Positions 44,829 to 53,480 of a stretch of 64,000 nt of DNA are shown here, in pieces. Each line of letters opens with the position of its first letter. Position 1 is the first letter of the stretch. The stretch is from UBA4660 sp034408895 (lineage in GTDB: Bacteria > Bacteroidota > Bacteroidia > Flavobacteriales_D > Sanyastnellaceae), in assembly GCA_034408895.1 (NCBI GenBank), contig JAWXCI010000011.1, forward strand, positions 20,180 to 84,179. Direction: 5' to 3'. The notes beneath the pieces were generated by a model, which worked only from the letters and a program-made list of their open reading frames with translations, searched no databases and was not told the DNA's origin. The position numbers were made by a program, and so were the translations under genes.

Positions 44829-45890
44829 TTGAATACTTTACTTGAACACAGGCAGAAACTTTTAGTACAATTGGGATTGCTTTGCCGTGCTATGGCTGAA
44901 AACAAGGGCTGGCAGGGCTTTCACACAGGCATAACAGAACATGAGTTCAATGCTTTTGATAACCTTATCAAAACCGTATTTCACCATAATGGATGGTTTA
45001 TTGAACAAAATGTCAGGGAAGCCTTGGAGGCATGGGCCGATGCTCTCACGAATGAAAACATCCATCGCTGGCTTGCACCCTACAGTTTCAAATCGGAAAA
45101 AGCTGTCCGAAAAAAAATTGCTGTTATCGGGGCCGGAAACATCCCTATGGTAGCCATGCACGACATCCTCTGTGTGTATGCTTCCGGTAATGATGCGCTG
45201 GTAAAACTTTCAAGGGATGATGATAAATTGCTTCCTGCCTTGTTTTCATTATTGCAAAAATCAGACGATGCCTTGGACAGTCACATTGAATTCACCGATT
45301 CGAAACTTGAAAACTTCGATGCGGTGATAGCCACAGGAAGCAACAACAGTGCGCAATACTTCAATTATTATTTCGGGAAATACCCCCATATCATCCGCAA
45401 AAACAGGAACAGCATTGCCATACTGGATGGCAATGAAACTTCTGAAGAGTTAAAGAAACTTGGCAACGATATCTTCGATTATTTCGGATTGGGTTGTCGC
45501 AATGTCACCAAACTTTATGTTCCTGAAGATTACCGCTTCGACTCTTTTTTCGAAGCGATTTATGATTTCAACCCTATTGTTCATCACAACAAATACGCAA
45601 ACAACTACGATTACAACAAGGCCATCTGGCTTTTGAACCGTCAAAAATTGCTGGACAATGGTTTCCTCCTCTTAAAAGAAGAAACAGCGCTGACATCGCC
45701 CACCGCCACGTTGTATTGGCAATCCTACAAGGATGAAAGGGAATTGAGGAACCACCTAGCAACTAAAGAAATTGAGATTCAATGCAAGGTGGGCAGGCTT
45801 GATATGGCATTTGGTTCTACACAATGCCCCATGCTTTGGGACTATGCCGATGGTGTTGACACGATGATGTTTCTCAGTTCACTCTCTTAG
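44829..45890 (+). CDS. Acyl-CoA reductase (LuxC-family)
   Basis: 353 residues, probably starting at TTG 44829 because no ATG occurs before residue 21. LuxC/aldehyde-dehydrogenase-like blocks are present: VAVIGAGNIPMVAMHDIL-type Rossmann segment (about 98-115), VIATGSNNSAQYFNYYFGKYPHIIRKNRNSIAILDG, and the catalytic Cys in FGLGCRNVTKLYVPE (about residue 224). It reduces acyl-CoA to the aldehyde. In luminous bacteria it supplies the luciferase, but in Bacteroidota it is common without lux genes and its pathway is unknown. The divergent ferredoxin could supply electrons, although the family uses NADPH. Confidence 0.88.
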   Translation: MNTLLEHRQKLLVQLGLLCRAMAENKGWQGFHTGITEHEFNAFDNLIKTVFHHNGWFIEQNVREALEAWADALTNENIHRWLAPYSFKSEKAVRKKIAVIGAGNIPMVAMHDILCVYASGNDALVKLSRDDDKLLPALFSLLQKSDDALDSHIEFTDSKLENFDAVIATGSNNSAQYFNYYFGKYPHIIRKNRNSIAILDGNETSEELKKLGNDIFDYFGLGCRNVTKLYVPEDYRFDSFFEAIYDFNPIVHHNKYANNYDYNKAIWLLNRQKLLDNGFLLLKEETALTSPTATLYWQSYKDERELRNHLATKEIEIQCKVGRLDMAFGSTQCPMLWDYADGVDTMMFLSSLS

Positions 45891-45979
45891 TTCTGAACTG
45901 CAATTTTCCCTGATAATGAGCAACCAAAATGATTAACGGCTTCGTACCCACCTTAAGGCAACTGGTATCTTGCGCCCTT

Positions 45980-47122
45980 ATGAAAAATTCAGTATTCCCA
46001 TTTATCATTATTCTTTCCATCATCAGTTCATGTTCCACCGAAGTGGACCTCACCGCTGACTATTTGCCAACCACCATTGTTTATAGCTTACTGGACCCTG
46101 TGCAGGATACGCAGTGGGTGAAGATCAACAAGACTTTTATCGGTGACGGAAATAATTTGGACTACGCAACTATTCGCGACAGCTCGGAATATGACTTCAG
46201 TGATTTCGCTGCGGTTGTGGAAGAACTGGATGCAAACGAAAATGTGGTGAACACATTCGCACTGGATTCCATGACTATTCACAACAAAGAAATCAGTGGA
46301 ATTTTTTATTCGCCCCACCAAACGGTTTATTTCTTTGAGAATAATGGAGGTCTGAATGAAGAACATGAATACCGATTGAAAATTGATTTTGAGAACAAGA
46401 ACGATGTCAGCGCAAAAACTGACATAGTGAAGGTAGATGAAATAGTGATGGAAAACCCAATGCAGAATTCAGGAGCCAGTTTGCTGCTGGCACAATCAGT
46501 GGGCACAGAGGGTTTCACTTTCAAAACACACACCGTTCGTTTTGTCCCAATTGAAAATGCACCTTTTTATGAAATCACAGTGAGATTTTATTACAATGAA
46601 CTGGTGTGGGCAGATGCAAATCATACCATCCTGGTTTCTGAAACCATGAAATCCCTGAACTACTACGTAGGATCGTTTGATCAAACCAATGTGAATTCTT
46701 CAGGAAAAATTAATGCTGACATTTCGGGCGAATCTTTCTTCGCCTACTTGGGAAACAACATAGTGGCCGATCCACTCATCACGCGTGAGATTGGTATCTA
46801 TGACCTGGATGCTGAGCCCGAAGCTGGCACACATTGTTACGATGTTATTATCCACGCTGGAGGCGAAGAGCTGAATACGTACTTCCAGGTTCATTCCCCT
46901 GTTACCGGCATTGTGCAGGAGCGTCCGTTCTATACCAATGTGAATGGCGGCCTGGGGTTGTTTTCCTCCCGCGCCACCCATGACGTAACGGATATTTTCC
47001 TGGTCAACGAAATAGGCAATCCGAATGAAGGCCCTGAACGCGCATTTGTAAACAGCGTGTACACGCAAGACCTCAACTTCTGCAATCCAAATCCAAGCAG
47101 CGATTATTCCTGTGAAGATTGA
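45980..47122 (+). CDS. DUF4249 lipoprotein
   Basis: 380 residues from the ATG at 45980, which yields a lipoprotein signal with lipobox IISSC; the upstream ATG at 45929 is unnecessary. The DUF4249 pattern is visible: TIVYSLLDPVQDTQWVKINKTF, the beta-rich middle (EYRLKIDFENKNDVSAKTDIVKV), and the C-terminal GLGLFSSRATHDV. The family sits on the outer membrane next to TonB-dependent transporters in many Bacteroidota and may bind a ligand, but no SusC-like gene is adjacent here. It ends before a strong bidirectional terminator. Confidence 0.85.
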   Translation: MKNSVFPFIIILSIISSCSTEVDLTADYLPTTIVYSLLDPVQDTQWVKINKTFIGDGNNLDYATIRDSSEYDFSDFAAVVEELDANENVVNTFALDSMTIHNKEISGIFYSPHQTVYFFENNGGLNEEHEYRLKIDFENKNDVSAKTDIVKVDEIVMENPMQNSGASLLLAQSVGTEGFTFKTHTVRFVPIENAPFYEITVRFYYNELVWADANHTILVSETMKSLNYYVGSFDQTNVNSSGKINADISGESFFAYLGNNIVADPLITREIGIYDLDAEPEAGTHCYDVIIHAGGEELNTYFQVHSPVTGIVQERPFYTNVNGGLGLFSSRATHDVTDIFLVNEIGNPNEGPERAFVNSVYTQDLNFCNPNPSSDYSCED

Positions 47123-47140
47123 ATAGTCTCTCCCGAAAAA

Positions 47141-47181
47141 CAAAAACGCGGAAGATGAATGAATCATCTTCCGCGTTTTTG
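47141..47181. terminator. Bidirectional intrinsic terminator
   Basis: A long perfect stem, ACGCGGAAGATGA with TCATCTTCCGCGT, is flanked by A-run and T-run on either side. It separates the converging DUF4249 and T9SS-cargo genes. Confidence 0.9.
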
Positions 47182-47194
47182 TTGTGGGGCAATG

Positions 47195-48247
47195 CTATTC
47201 TATTATGAAACACTTGCGAACGAGCGTTGAGCCATTGCGCATAACCAAGTTGTAGTTTCCTCTGGCAAGCATGGAAATATCCATCCTCATCTCCGAACTC
47301 AACACACCTGAATACACCAACAGGCCTGATGATGAAAAAACTTCCACATCCGCTCCTTTACTATCTGTACCGGAGATATGAATAAAATCGGAAGCTGGGT
47401 TTGGGAAAATTTCAAATGACGAAAATTCGCTTTCAGATATTCCAACAGCAATATCAGCCGTGAGTACAGAAGTGACGAAGCCTCCTGAAGTTGTGATCTG
47501 CAACACCGGCACATTGTAGTCGGGGGACAGCCATTTGTATTCTACCACTAGCGGCCTGTCGAGCGATTGCCCGAGTTGAAATGCGGAAACATAGAAAGAA
47601 TCGGTTGCGGCAATCTCAGTGCGCACCCGCAACACATCGTACTCCACACCCCAAATATCAATGGTGCCCCAGCCATCCACCACATTGCTACGGGTCTGTT
47701 CAAGTTTGTAGGCAAACAACTTCGGAACATCCATTTCAAGTTCACTGTAACTGGAAGACTCATCGCTGAATTCGATGGGGAGTTCATAAATCACATCCAC
47801 AGGATCGGCTTGAGTGGGCAATGGAATTTCATTGATAGTTACCCCCTGCCCTACTGCAGTGTATTCATCAGAATTGTTCTGGTAATACCAATACACATCA
47901 GTAAAAGTGATGAAGCCCGCAATGTCAATGTCATCAACACCGAATGCGAAATCAGCATTGTGCTCCGGATCGAAAGGATTGTTGAACAGAAACTGGTACA
48001 ACAAAGGTGAGTCCGCCACATCAAGGCAAACCGTTTCAGTGGTTGTGCCTAATGGTTGAAGAAGCGCTTCATCAAAAGTCCAGAAATGATCAGCACCACT
48101 GTCTTCAAGATCAACAGTGGCCGTTAGAAATGCTGCTTTTTGAATAAGCGTTTCGCCTTCATGCGGAAGGTTATCACTTGTAATGGTGACTTGCGCTGAT
48201 GCAGAAAGAAAAACACAAACTGAAATGAGTGTAAGGAATTTGGTCAT
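47195..48247 (-). CDS. Secreted protein with T9SS type A sorting domain
   Basis: 350 residues. A signal peptide (FLTLISVCVFLSASAQ) is followed by a beta-sandwich-rich region of unknown function (SADHFWTFDEALLQPLG, FITFTDVYWYYQNN, VDGWGTIDIWGVEYDVLRV). The last 80 residues are a T9SS sorting tail: FEIFPNPASDFIHISG, then VEVFSSSGLLVYSG, MDISMLARGNYNLVMRN and a basic VRKCFIIE end. It should be exported by the system that includes PorT and attached to or released from the surface. The ligand or enzyme activity is unknown. Confidence 0.85.
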   Translation of the reverse strand: MTKFLTLISVCVFLSASAQVTITSDNLPHEGETLIQKAAFLTATVDLEDSGADHFWTFDEALLQPLGTTTETVCLDVADSPLLYQFLFNNPFDPEHNADFAFGVDDIDIAGFITFTDVYWYYQNNSDEYTAVGQGVTINEIPLPTQADPVDVIYELPIEFSDESSSYSELEMDVPKLFAYKLEQTRSNVVDGWGTIDIWGVEYDVLRVRTEIAATDSFYVSAFQLGQSLDRPLVVEYKWLSPDYNVPVLQITTSGGFVTSVLTADIAVGISESEFSSFEIFPNPASDFIHISGTDSKGADVEVFSSSGLLVYSGVLSSEMRMDISMLARGNYNLVMRNGSTLVRKCFIIE

Positions 48248-48488
48248 GGAAAATATTTGGCGGCAATGTATTTCATTTTGCCGGAGGAATTCTGGAGCGC
48301 GCCATATCTGGCATTTGCATTTCCCTAAAGTTGAAATTTTGTGAGTAAATTATTTAGTGTGAGTTAACATTGTGTTGTGCAAGTCCATCTACTTTCGTCC
48401 GCGAAACATTTAAGCGTTGGTAAAGATTGGTGAGAAAGCCGCTTTAGCGAAACAATCAACCTTTAACATCTAAAAGTCAAACCCGCTT

Positions 48489-48758
48489 ATGATCCTCGAC
48501 AAGTACGATTATGTGATCCTTGACATTATTCACGCCTACAAAAAGGAACACAAAACAGAACTGATCAAACTCACCGGAATTGAGAAAATTTTTTGGACCC
48601 GAATCGAGAACGATTCTTCCCACGATATGAACGAAACTCAGATCGGGGAGCGAATCACCAATCTTTACCTGGAAGGTTACCTCTTCAACAAGCAGGGCTA
48701 TGTGCTTACCAAAAAGGGGCGCATGGAATTAGTGTATCAGTTGGAGGAGCAAGATTGA
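48489..48758 (+). CDS. Small winged-helix-like protein, unknown
   Basis: 89 residues, soluble. The order of segments (DKYDYVILDIIHAYKKEHKTELIKLTG, then ERITNLYLEGYLFNKQGYVLTKKGRMELVYQLEEQ) resembles a winged helix. The strand pair around GYVLTKKGR is like the wing of PadR/MarR-type or archaeal wHTH proteins. It stands alone between the T9SS cargo gene and the M49-like peptidase. A DNA-binding role is possible, not shown. Confidence 0.6.
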   Translation: MILDKYDYVILDIIHAYKKEHKTELIKLTGIEKIFWTRIENDSSHDMNETQIGERITNLYLEGYLFNKQGYVLTKKGRMELVYQLEEQD

Positions 48759-48984
48759 TTTCAGTCTTTGTCATTTTTTCCCAGCGCCCTTTCCTCTTAA
48801 GCCACAATTACTCAGACCCGCCCAAAGCGGGGCTTCTGGTTTTTATTAATCGGGCATCATGTCAAAAAATTTTGATCGCATTGAAACACACTTTCAGAAC
48901 CAAACTTTTTTTCAAATATGAAGAACGGATGAACTCAAAAATTGCCGTTCTCTAATTTCACCCCAAAATTCCAAAACAAAAAAA

Positions 48985-50634
48985 ATGAAATTGATTTTTT
49001 CAAGCCTCTTCGTCTTGTCACTTCTCCTTTGCGGATGCAGTGGAGGCAACCACGGGTCCTCGTCATCCAACGAATTGAAAAGTACGCTGGATGCAAAACG
49101 AGCCGGCATTTACACACCGGTGAAACTCACCTCCGACCTTTCACAGTTGACTGATGAAGAGAAAAAAGTTCTGAAACTTTTGATACAAGCAGCAGATGTC
49201 ATGAATGATATTTTCTGGAAAGAGGCCTATGGTAATAAGAATGAATTACTGGATGCTATTGACGACAAGGATGCAAGAAATTTTGCGGAGATGAACTACG
49301 GCCCTTGGGATAGACTCGATGGCAATAAACCATTCATTGAAGGGATTGGCGAGAAACCAAAAGGCGCAGGATTCTATCCGGCAGACATGACCAAGGAAGA
49401 ATTTGAAAAATGGAATAACGACCTCAAGGAAAAACCTTATACCATTATTACAAGAGATACCACAGGCCAACTGAAGGCAACCTGGTACCATGAATTTTTT
49501 AAGGAGGAAGTGACAAAGGCAGCAGGGTTGTTAAGGCAGGCAGCAGCCATTACATCCGACAAAGAGTTTGCTTACTACCTGGAGAATAGAGCTGAAGCAC
49601 TCGAACGCGATTCGTACAACGCAAGTGATGTGGCATGGCTTCTACAAACCGGTAACACGCTGGACATCATTATTGGCCCTATCGAAAATTATGAGGATGC
49701 GCTCTTTGAAATGAAATGCGCACACGAGGCTTACGTGCTCATTCGCGACAAGGAGTGGAGCGCAAGGCTTGAGAAATACGTGGCACTTCTTCCAGGCCTG
49801 CAAAAAGAATTGCCGTGTGATCCAAAGTACAAGGCCGATGCCGTGGGAAACAAATCTCAACTCGCAGCTTTCGATGTGGTGTACTATGCCGGTGATTGCA
49901 ATGCAGGTGGAAAAACCATTGCAGTGAATCTCCCAAATGACGCGGGCATTCAGCAAGAGCACGGTACAAGAAGATCGCAATTGAAAAATACCATTCGGGC
50001 AAAGTTTGATAAGATTGTGGTGCCCATTTCAGGACAATTGATTGACGAAGACCAAAGAAAACATGTAACCTTCGATGCATTTTTTGGCAACGTAATGTTT
50101 CATGAAGTTGCACATGGGCTGGGTCCAAAAAATGTGTCAGGGACAAAAATCATCATCGCTGATACTCTAAAGGAACAACACAGTGCGCTGGAAGAAGCCA
50201 AAGCTGATGTGTTGGGTTTATGGCTTATCACCAACCTACGTGCGAAGGGTGAAATAAGCGAAGGTGAACTCATGGATAATTACGTGACCTTTGTAGTGAG
50301 TGTGTTTCGATCCTGTCGTTTCGGGGCGAGCAGCGCCCATGGAAGAGCAAATATGCTCACGTTTAATTTCCTTAAAGAGAACGAAGCATTTACAAGAGAC
50401 TCCAGAAAGGGGACCTACAATGTGGACGCGGATAAAATGAAATCTGCAATTGACAGGCTCGCAGGAGTCATTCTCCAGTTGCAGGGTGATGGCGCTTACT
50501 ATAAGGTGAAAAGCTTCATGGAAATGCAGGCTGTTATCAAGCCCGAGTTTCAATCCGACCTGGACAAGGTAAACAATTCCGGCATTCCGGTAGATGTGGT
50601 TTTCGAACAGGGGGTGGATGCTCTGGGGCTTTAG
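48985..50634 (+). CDS. Dipeptidyl-peptidase III-like zinc peptidase, lipoprotein
   Basis: 549 residues with a lipoprotein signal (FVLSLLLCGC, Cys at about 18). The zinc site is HEVAHGLGP (H373, E374, H377) and the third ligand is probably Glu in EEAKADVLGL (about residue 403). The overall layout (a long N-terminal helical lobe, then the metal lobe with EEAKAD) matches the bacterial DPP III-like family placed near M49. True DPP III has the longer HEXXGH motif, whereas this one has the shorter HEXXH. It would act on peptides at the cell surface or periplasm. Confidence 0.8.
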   Translation: MKLIFSSLFVLSLLLCGCSGGNHGSSSSNELKSTLDAKRAGIYTPVKLTSDLSQLTDEEKKVLKLLIQAADVMNDIFWKEAYGNKNELLDAIDDKDARNFAEMNYGPWDRLDGNKPFIEGIGEKPKGAGFYPADMTKEEFEKWNNDLKEKPYTIITRDTTGQLKATWYHEFFKEEVTKAAGLLRQAAAITSDKEFAYYLENRAEALERDSYNASDVAWLLQTGNTLDIIIGPIENYEDALFEMKCAHEAYVLIRDKEWSARLEKYVALLPGLQKELPCDPKYKADAVGNKSQLAAFDVVYYAGDCNAGGKTIAVNLPNDAGIQQEHGTRRSQLKNTIRAKFDKIVVPISGQLIDEDQRKHVTFDAFFGNVMFHEVAHGLGPKNVSGTKIIIADTLKEQHSALEEAKADVLGLWLITNLRAKGEISEGELMDNYVTFVVSVFRSCRFGASSAHGRANMLTFNFLKENEAFTRDSRKGTYNVDADKMKSAIDRLAGVILQLQGDGAYYKVKSFMEMQAVIKPEFQSDLDKVNNSGIPVDVVFEQGVDALGL

Positions 50635-50654
50635 TAAAGCGATTTTCTTGTCGA

Positions 50655-51752
50655 ATGAAAATCGCGTTGCTCGAACCGTATTTCATCCATTCACATCGCA
50701 AATGGGCGGAGGGGCTTCGGGAACATTCTCAGCACGAAATAAAAATTTTCAGCCTCAGTGGCGCACACTGGAAATGGCGGATGCATGGCGGAGCCATCAC
50801 GCTTGCCATGGAAATGATTGAGACTGGCTTCATTCCCGACTTAGTTCTTGTTAGTGATATGACCGACCTCACTACAGTGCGAAGTCTCCTTCATCAAAAA
50901 AGAATAAATGTTCCCTGCCTTGTTTACTTCCACGAAAACCAGTTGACTTATCCGTGGAGTGCCGGTGATGTAGATGTGAAATTGAAACGCGACAGGCATT
51001 ACGCATTCATCAATTACACATCTGCGCTTTGTGCCGATGCCGTGTTGTGGAATTCGGATTATCACCAAAATGTTTTTCTCGATGCGCTCCCGAAATTCCT
51101 GGAAGCATTTCCCGACCACCAGAATGTGGAAACGGTGGAGGAGATAAAAAGAAAGTCCCACACTATTTATCCAGGCATTGATTTTTCGGCACTCGAAAAT
51201 TTTAAGACGGAAGAGAAATATGATGCACCGCTGGTGCTGTGGAATCACCGGTGGGAGTACGATAAGAACGCGGAAGATTTTTTTGATGCACTCTACCTAT
51301 TGAGTGAACGCGGAGTGAACTTCAAACTCGCAGTGGCGGGACAGAGCTTTGGCGAAATACCCAATGTTTTTGATGAAGCACGAACGAGATTGTCAGCACA
51401 CATTGTGCATTGGGGATTTGCGGAAAGTTTTAAGGAATACGCACGGCTGCTTTGGATTGCAGATGTGCTGCCCGTTACTTCAAGACAAGAGTTTTTTGGC
51501 TATAGCGTGCTCGAGGCTGTGCATTGCAGTGCATATCCTCTCCTTCCCGATAGATTGGTGTATCGCGAACATTTTTCTGATGATGAATTCTTTTATCATA
51601 ATCATGATGAGCTTATTTCAAAACTCGAAATACTTCTCACAACAAAAAAGTATGATGCATTTGTTGGAGAGAAATTAACGCAGCATCTTGCATGGGAGAA
51701 ACTCGTGAAGCAATACGATACGTTCTTCGAGACCTTTGCAATAAAATCATAA
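50655..51752 (+). CDS. tRNA-queuosine mannosyltransferase-like glycosyltransferase (DUF3524)
   Basis: A 365-residue GT-B protein. The N-terminal DUF3524 domain is diagnostic: LLEPYFIHSHRKWAEGL, FSLSGAHWKWRMHGGAITLA, CLVYFHENQLTYPW, YAFINYTSALCADAVLWNS. The C-terminal GT4-like donor domain has LVLWNHRWEYDKNAEDF, WGFAESFKEYARLLWIADVLPVTSRQEFFGYSVLEAV. The family includes the vertebrate enzyme that mannosylates queuosine in tRNA-Asp, so the bacterial members probably modify queuosine as well. It is followed 1 bp later by a cupin gene. The activity in this organism is inferred from the family. Confidence 0.85.
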   Translation: MKIALLEPYFIHSHRKWAEGLREHSQHEIKIFSLSGAHWKWRMHGGAITLAMEMIETGFIPDLVLVSDMTDLTTVRSLLHQKRINVPCLVYFHENQLTYPWSAGDVDVKLKRDRHYAFINYTSALCADAVLWNSDYHQNVFLDALPKFLEAFPDHQNVETVEEIKRKSHTIYPGIDFSALENFKTEEKYDAPLVLWNHRWEYDKNAEDFFDALYLLSERGVNFKLAVAGQSFGEIPNVFDEARTRLSAHIVHWGFAESFKEYARLLWIADVLPVTSRQEFFGYSVLEAVHCSAYPLLPDRLVYREHFSDDEFFYHNHDELISKLEILLTTKKYDAFVGEKLTQHLAWEKLVKQYDTFFETFAIKS

Positions 51753-51753
51753 G

Positions 51754-52167
51754 ATGAAAACATTGTTTTGTATTTCATTCATCATCATCGCTCATCAATC
51801 ATTTTCACAACACATCGAGAACCTGCCCGCACGCGGAGTGAAGGGTGAAATGGAAAGCGTGTATGTGGAAAAACTTGCGGATGATTCGCTGGCCACTGCA
51901 TTTGAAATCTGGATACGCGGTGGAGTGAAACATCACTTCCATGCCACACATACGGAGTGCGTTTACATTCTGGAAGGCGAAGGAAGAATGGATTGGGGTG
52001 AAACATCGTTCAACGTGAAAGTGGGCGACTTTGTGATGATTCCAATGGGGACAGTTCATGCGGTAACTGCCACCATACCCATGAAAGTTCTTTCCATTCA
52101 AACTCCAAAGTGGGTTGCAGAGGACGGGGTGTTTGTTGCACCGATAAGAAGACCTCATAATGAGTAG
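51754..52167 (+). CDS. Exported cupin-domain protein
   Basis: 137 residues with a signal peptide (FCISFIIIAHQSFSQ). A single cupin barrel with metal-binding motif 1 (GGVKHHFHATHTECVYILEGEG) and motif 2 (VGDFVMIPMGTVHAVTA). These provide three His and one Glu for a metal. It is probably a small periplasmic cupin; ligand unknown. It directly follows the mannosyltransferase gene and is closed by a strong terminator. Confidence 0.85.
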   Translation: MKTLFCISFIIIAHQSFSQHIENLPARGVKGEMESVYVEKLADDSLATAFEIWIRGGVKHHFHATHTECVYILEGEGRMDWGETSFNVKVGDFVMIPMGTVHAVTATIPMKVLSIQTPKWVAEDGVFVAPIRRPHNE

Positions 52168-52271
52168 GTAGGGGTGCCGGAGGCAGTTGGATGCAGCCGT
52201 TGATTACCCATATTTGCCCCGTATTTCAAATGCACTTTTCATGGTGCATTTTGTTTTTTGTGGTAAATGGT

Positions 52272-52310
52272 AACTGCCCCTCGATAAAATCTTGGGGCAG
52301 TTTTTTTTTT
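52272..52310 (+). terminator. Intrinsic terminator of the cupin transcript
   Basis: The stem ACTGCCCC (52273-52280) with GGGGCAGT (52294-52301) is followed by ten T. Confidence 0.92.
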
Positions 52311-52415
52311 CAGATATCCCCCCCGAAATGGGGATGGGATAATTGTTTGGCAGACCACTGGCCGCTCCTATTTTTGCCGCTCCAACAATTTGTTTAATTA
52401 ACCAAATCAAAAAAA

Positions 52416-53447
52416 ATGTTCAACATGAAAACAATTACTTCTATTGCGCTGGGCGCATTCATGCTTGCTTCACTTGCAGGCACAGCCACAATTATTACAG
52501 TAAATAACGCCAACCCATCACCGGGGCAGCACAGCACCATAGCTGCGGCCATAGCCGCTGCCGCAACTGGCGACACGTTGATGGTGGCGGGGACTGGTGT
52601 GAACTATGGCGATGCCACAGTGAACAAGTCGCTTACCATTATTGGCCCGGGCCGCGTGGTATCGGGTGGCGGCTACAGCAATGCGGCACAGTTCAACACT
52701 ATTAATATTTCGGAGGACAACACACGGCTGATTGGTATTCGTGCCGGTCTCATTTATAGCACTAAGGCAGGAATTGCTAACGTGAACAACGTGGTGGTAA
52801 TGCGAAGCATTATTGACAATACAATTAACCTGAATGATGACGACTGGACTGCGGCACTTATCGAGGGCAACGTGTTCAGCCTATGGAATGACTTCAATTT
52901 GTCAAGCAACGGTAGCACCAGCGATTTCCTGAACTGCACCATCCGCAACAATGTTTTTAATGGTGGTATCAACTCGGCAGAAAACAGCAATATCACCCAT
53001 AACCTTTTTCTGTCTAGCCTTGGTGGCGGTACCATCTTTATTACAACAGGCAATGTGATCAATGGCACTTTCCAAGGCAACATTGCCATAAACCGGCAAA
53101 TAAACACGGTGCTTGCTTCAAATAATGTTTCGGGCAACCTGAGTTTTGGCGGCAGCGGTGCATGGACTGGCGGTGGAAACATTACCAATATGAATCCACT
53201 GTTTGTAACCTACACTGCAAACACATCTCATGCATGGACTTATGATTATCACCTGCAGGCGGGATCACCTGCCATAGGTGCTGGCCCAAATAGCGAGGAC
53301 ATTGGAATTTATGATGGTGATGGCGTGTTCCGCATGGATGGTGAGCCTTCTATTCCTATTGTGCGTGCAGTGAATGTTCCCGGTGGTGCAGTGGTGCCTG
53401 CCAATGCTACTTTCAACGTAAACATCATAAGCGTAGCGCACGAATAA
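52416..53447 (+). CDS. Secreted right-handed beta-helix protein
   Basis: 343 residues with a signal peptide (MKTITSIALGAFMLASLAGTA). The start TIAAAIAAAATGDTLMVAGTGVNYGDATVNKSLTIIGPG-like is the classic pectin-lyase-fold opening, followed by Asn-rich coils (NNVFNG, NSNITHNLFLSS, GTFQGNIAINRQ) spaced about 20-25 residues, and the family-typical end NPLFV..DYHLQAGSPAIGAG. It has no sorting tail. The last residues (VNIISVAHE) end 33 bp before the next gene, whose product may anchor or assemble with it. It is a probable surface polysaccharide-binding or cell-adhesion protein; no enzyme residues are evident. Confidence 0.8.
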   Translation: MFNMKTITSIALGAFMLASLAGTATIITVNNANPSPGQHSTIAAAIAAAATGDTLMVAGTGVNYGDATVNKSLTIIGPGRVVSGGGYSNAAQFNTINISEDNTRLIGIRAGLIYSTKAGIANVNNVVVMRSIIDNTINLNDDDWTAALIEGNVFSLWNDFNLSSNGSTSDFLNCTIRNNVFNGGINSAENSNITHNLFLSSLGGGTIFITTGNVINGTFQGNIAINRQINTVLASNNVSGNLSFGGSGAWTGGGNITNMNPLFVTYTANTSHAWTYDYHLQAGSPAIGAGPNSEDIGIYDGDGVFRMDGEPSIPIVRAVNVPGGAVVPANATFNVNIISVAHE

Positions 53448-53480
53448 TTTTTTCTTCCTACTGATTAAAATTTTTCAATC

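Noticed and set aside
44829..45890. Part of a luminescence operon
   Set aside because: LuxC-like reductase is alone; no luxA, luxB, luxD or luxE gene is nearby.
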